Assembly: GCF_004337705.1 (NCBI RefSeq)
Contig: NZ_SKBU01000023.1
Coordinates: 1 to 64,000, forward strand
Reading direction: 5' to 3'
DNA from: Rubrobacter taiwanensis
GTDB lineage: Bacteria; Actinomycetota; Rubrobacteria; Rubrobacterales; Rubrobacteraceae
Length of the DNA stretch: 64,000 nt
Shown in pieces: positions 62,752 to 64,000 of the stretch (position 1 is the stretch's first letter; the number at the start of each line of letters is the position of its first letter). A program made the translations under genes and the position numbers. The notes under the pieces were generated by a model, which was given only the letters and a program-made list of their open reading frames with translations, had not been told where the DNA came from and did not search any database.

Positions 62752-63720
62752 TCAGTTCTCCTCGGCAGCCGCGGCAATCTCGTCTATCTGCTGCTGCATG
62801 TCCGCAATAAACTCGGTTGCCTCCTCGCTGCCCATGATCCTGACATCGGCGCCGGTATTCCGGGTAAACTCGGCCCATTCATCGGTCTCCGCCGCCTGCG
62901 TAAAGGCGTCCTCAAGCCTCTGGATGACCTCCTCGTCCGTACCCTCCGGGAGGGAGATGCCCCGCCACTGCTCCAGGACTACGTCAACTCCCTGCTCCTG
63001 AGCCGTCGGGACGTCTTCGAAGGTCTCGATGCGCTCGGGGCTGGTGATCGCCAGGATACGTATGTCCCCGGCCTCGTACTGCGACATGATCTCGGCCGGA
63101 TGCTGCACGCTGGCGTCTATCTCTCCGCCCATCACGCTCGCTATCGCCAGACCATCGCCGAACGGCACATGCTCGAACTCCACGCCAGCCTCTTCAGCCA
63201 GAGCGACGGCGGTAAGATGAGTGGTGCTGCCCATACCCGAGTTACCCACCGTCGGCGTCCGATTCCGAGCGTCAGCGATGAAATCCTCAAGGTTCTCCCA
63301 CTCCGAGTCTGCCGCTACCGCAAGGGTAACCGTCTCGGTGCTGACTATAGCTACGTGCTCGAAAGCCTCGTAGTTGAAATCGATATTGCCTGCGGCCGCC
63401 AGGGTATTCAGGGCCGCCGAGGACCAGATAGCGGTGTACCCGTCATTGGGCGCGTTTACCACCTCGTTGTAGGCCACGGCGCCCCCGCCACCGGTGACAT
63501 TCCTCACCTGGATGCTCTCGCCGAGCTCCTCTGAGGCCAACTCAGCTATCTGCCGGGCAGCTACGTCTGCCGCACCTCCCGGGCCAAACGGAACGATCAG
63601 TTCGACCGGCCGGCTCGGGTACTCGGCACCGGGCCCGCACGAGAACGCCAGGAGCGCAATCACCAGCACTCCCAGGGAAGCCGCAAGGCTCCGTCTCAAT
63701 CTTATAACGCTCACAGACAT
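62752..63720 (-). CDS. tctC: TctC solute-binding lipoprotein
   Basis: A 322-residue extracytoplasmic binding protein of the Bug/TctC family. The signal peptide SLGVLVIALLAFSC ends in a lipobox (Cys about 28). The mature start YPSRPVELIVPFGPGGAADVAARQIA and the later PTVGNSGMGSTTHLTAVALAEEAG, VPFGDGLAIASVMGGEIDAS are the family marks for a carboxylate-binding cleft. ATG 63720 is used, though GTG 63714 with AAGGGG eight bases upstream is as good. First gene of tctCBA. The ligand may be an aldonate, uronate or dicarboxylate; the nearby sugar-acid genes favour the first two. Confidence 0.9.
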   Translation of the reverse strand: MSVSVIRLRRSLAASLGVLVIALLAFSCGPGAEYPSRPVELIVPFGPGGAADVAARQIAELASEELGESIQVRNVTGGGGAVAYNEVVNAPNDGYTAIWSSAALNTLAAAGNIDFNYEAFEHVAIVSTETVTLAVAADSEWENLEDFIADARNRTPTVGNSGMGSTTHLTAVALAEEAGVEFEHVPFGDGLAIASVMGGEIDASVQHPAEIMSQYEAGDIRILAITSPERIETFEDVPTAQEQGVDVVLEQWRGISLPEGTDEEVIQRLEDAFTQAAETDEWAEFTRNTGADVRIMGSEEATEFIADMQQQIDEIAAAAEEN

Positions 63721-63864
63721 CACCCCTTCTTGCTCTTCCGCTGCGCTTACCCTCCCCCCACCCAGACCTCAGATCACGCCCGTATTGGGCTCAGCCTTTC
63801 CGGAGAATTGCTCTAACCCTGAGAACTCTCCCAGTTTGGCATTCTGAGGGCTTCACATGCGTCC

Positions 63865-64000
63865 CTACGGGACGAGCACAATCTTCAGGGGATCTCCCTC
63901 CCGCTCGCGCATGACCCGGAAGGCCTCCGTTATGTCCTCCAGGGGATACTCGTGGGTGACGAGACCCTCACCGTGCAACCGGCCCTGCGCGGCGAGCGAG
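63865..64000 (-). CDS. Zinc-type alcohol dehydrogenase, C-terminal end (cut by window edge)
   Basis: The last 45 codons of an MDR-family dehydrogenase: QGRLHGEGLVTHEYPLEDI, TEAFRVMREREGDPLKIVLV and a stop at 63865-63867. The H-x-PLEDI-x-EAF-x-VM pattern is the standard end of sorbitol/threonine-type zinc dehydrogenases. The rest is beyond the window. It lies 144 bases upstream of tctC on the same strand and probably acts on a sugar alcohol or aldonate, but the substrate cannot be judged from this piece. The gap 63724-63864 shows no gene. Confidence 0.75.
   Translation of the reverse strand, partial: SLAAQGRLHGEGLVTHEYPLEDITEAFRVMREREGDPLKIVLVP

Overview
The window looks like chromosomal DNA from a high-GC, probably thermophilic actinobacterium of the Rubrobacter type. 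This is an inference, not a database match. It rests on strong G+C bias at third codon positions, inositol-1-phosphate synthase, a PASTA-domain Ser/Thr kinase, an M29 aminopeptidase of the thermophile type and a large xylan/hemicellulose locus. I see no rRNA, tRNA, CRISPR array, insertion sequence or prophage. The one mobile element recognised is an intein.

Left part (1-31.6 kb) is mostly housekeeping and general metabolism in small operons: inositol-1-phosphate synthase (cut by the window edge), a PAP2 phosphatase, GNAT acetyltransferases, a 2H phosphoesterase, an esterase/UMF1 transporter divergent pair, SDR and epimerase, an aldo/keto reductase, a TVP38/DedA-like protein, a sirtuin, a metallo-beta-lactamase/TetR operon with its own operator-like promoter, a Rieske protein with a large extra domain beside a gutted VOC gene, YidC, a KefB-like antiporter, MFS and SSF transporters, a tightly overlapping four-gene envelope glycosylation operon (18.9-24.0 kb), an iron-type Tp34-like lipoprotein next to a DtxR/MntR regulator, GTP cyclohydrolase I interrupted by an intein, a HAD phosphatase, an M29 peptidase, a NUDIX hydrolase and a PknB-like kinase.

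Middle part (31.7-53.2 kb) is a hemicellulose utilisation region. A secreted GH10 xylanase cuts xylan outside the cell. A CUT1 ABC transporter (Tat-lipoprotein binding protein plus two permeases, no ATPase here) imports oligosaccharides. Enzymes without signal peptides (GH38, GH1, GH2, GH3, GH5) would trim them in the cytoplasm, and an atypical xylose isomerase plus xylulokinase feed xylulose-5-phosphate to the pentose phosphate pathway. ROK and IclR regulators accompany the genes.

Right part (53.2-64 kb) holds an unusual accessory set: an SDR, an N-terminally deleted uronate isomerase, ascorbate/galactitol-type PTS IIC and IIB (no IIA), a creatininase-family protein, a phosphotriesterase-family (php/COG1735-like) protein, a divergent aldo/keto reductase and a YhfZ-type regulator. 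It is followed by a TctABC carboxylate transporter and the 3' end of a zinc alcohol dehydrogenase. I read this as a candidate sugar-lactone or aldonate catabolic system linked to the neighbouring pentose locus.

Recurring themes are several genes whose -10 element sits so close to the start codon that the mRNA would be leaderless, frequent GTG/TTG starts, and 4-bp ATGA/GTGA overlaps inside operons.
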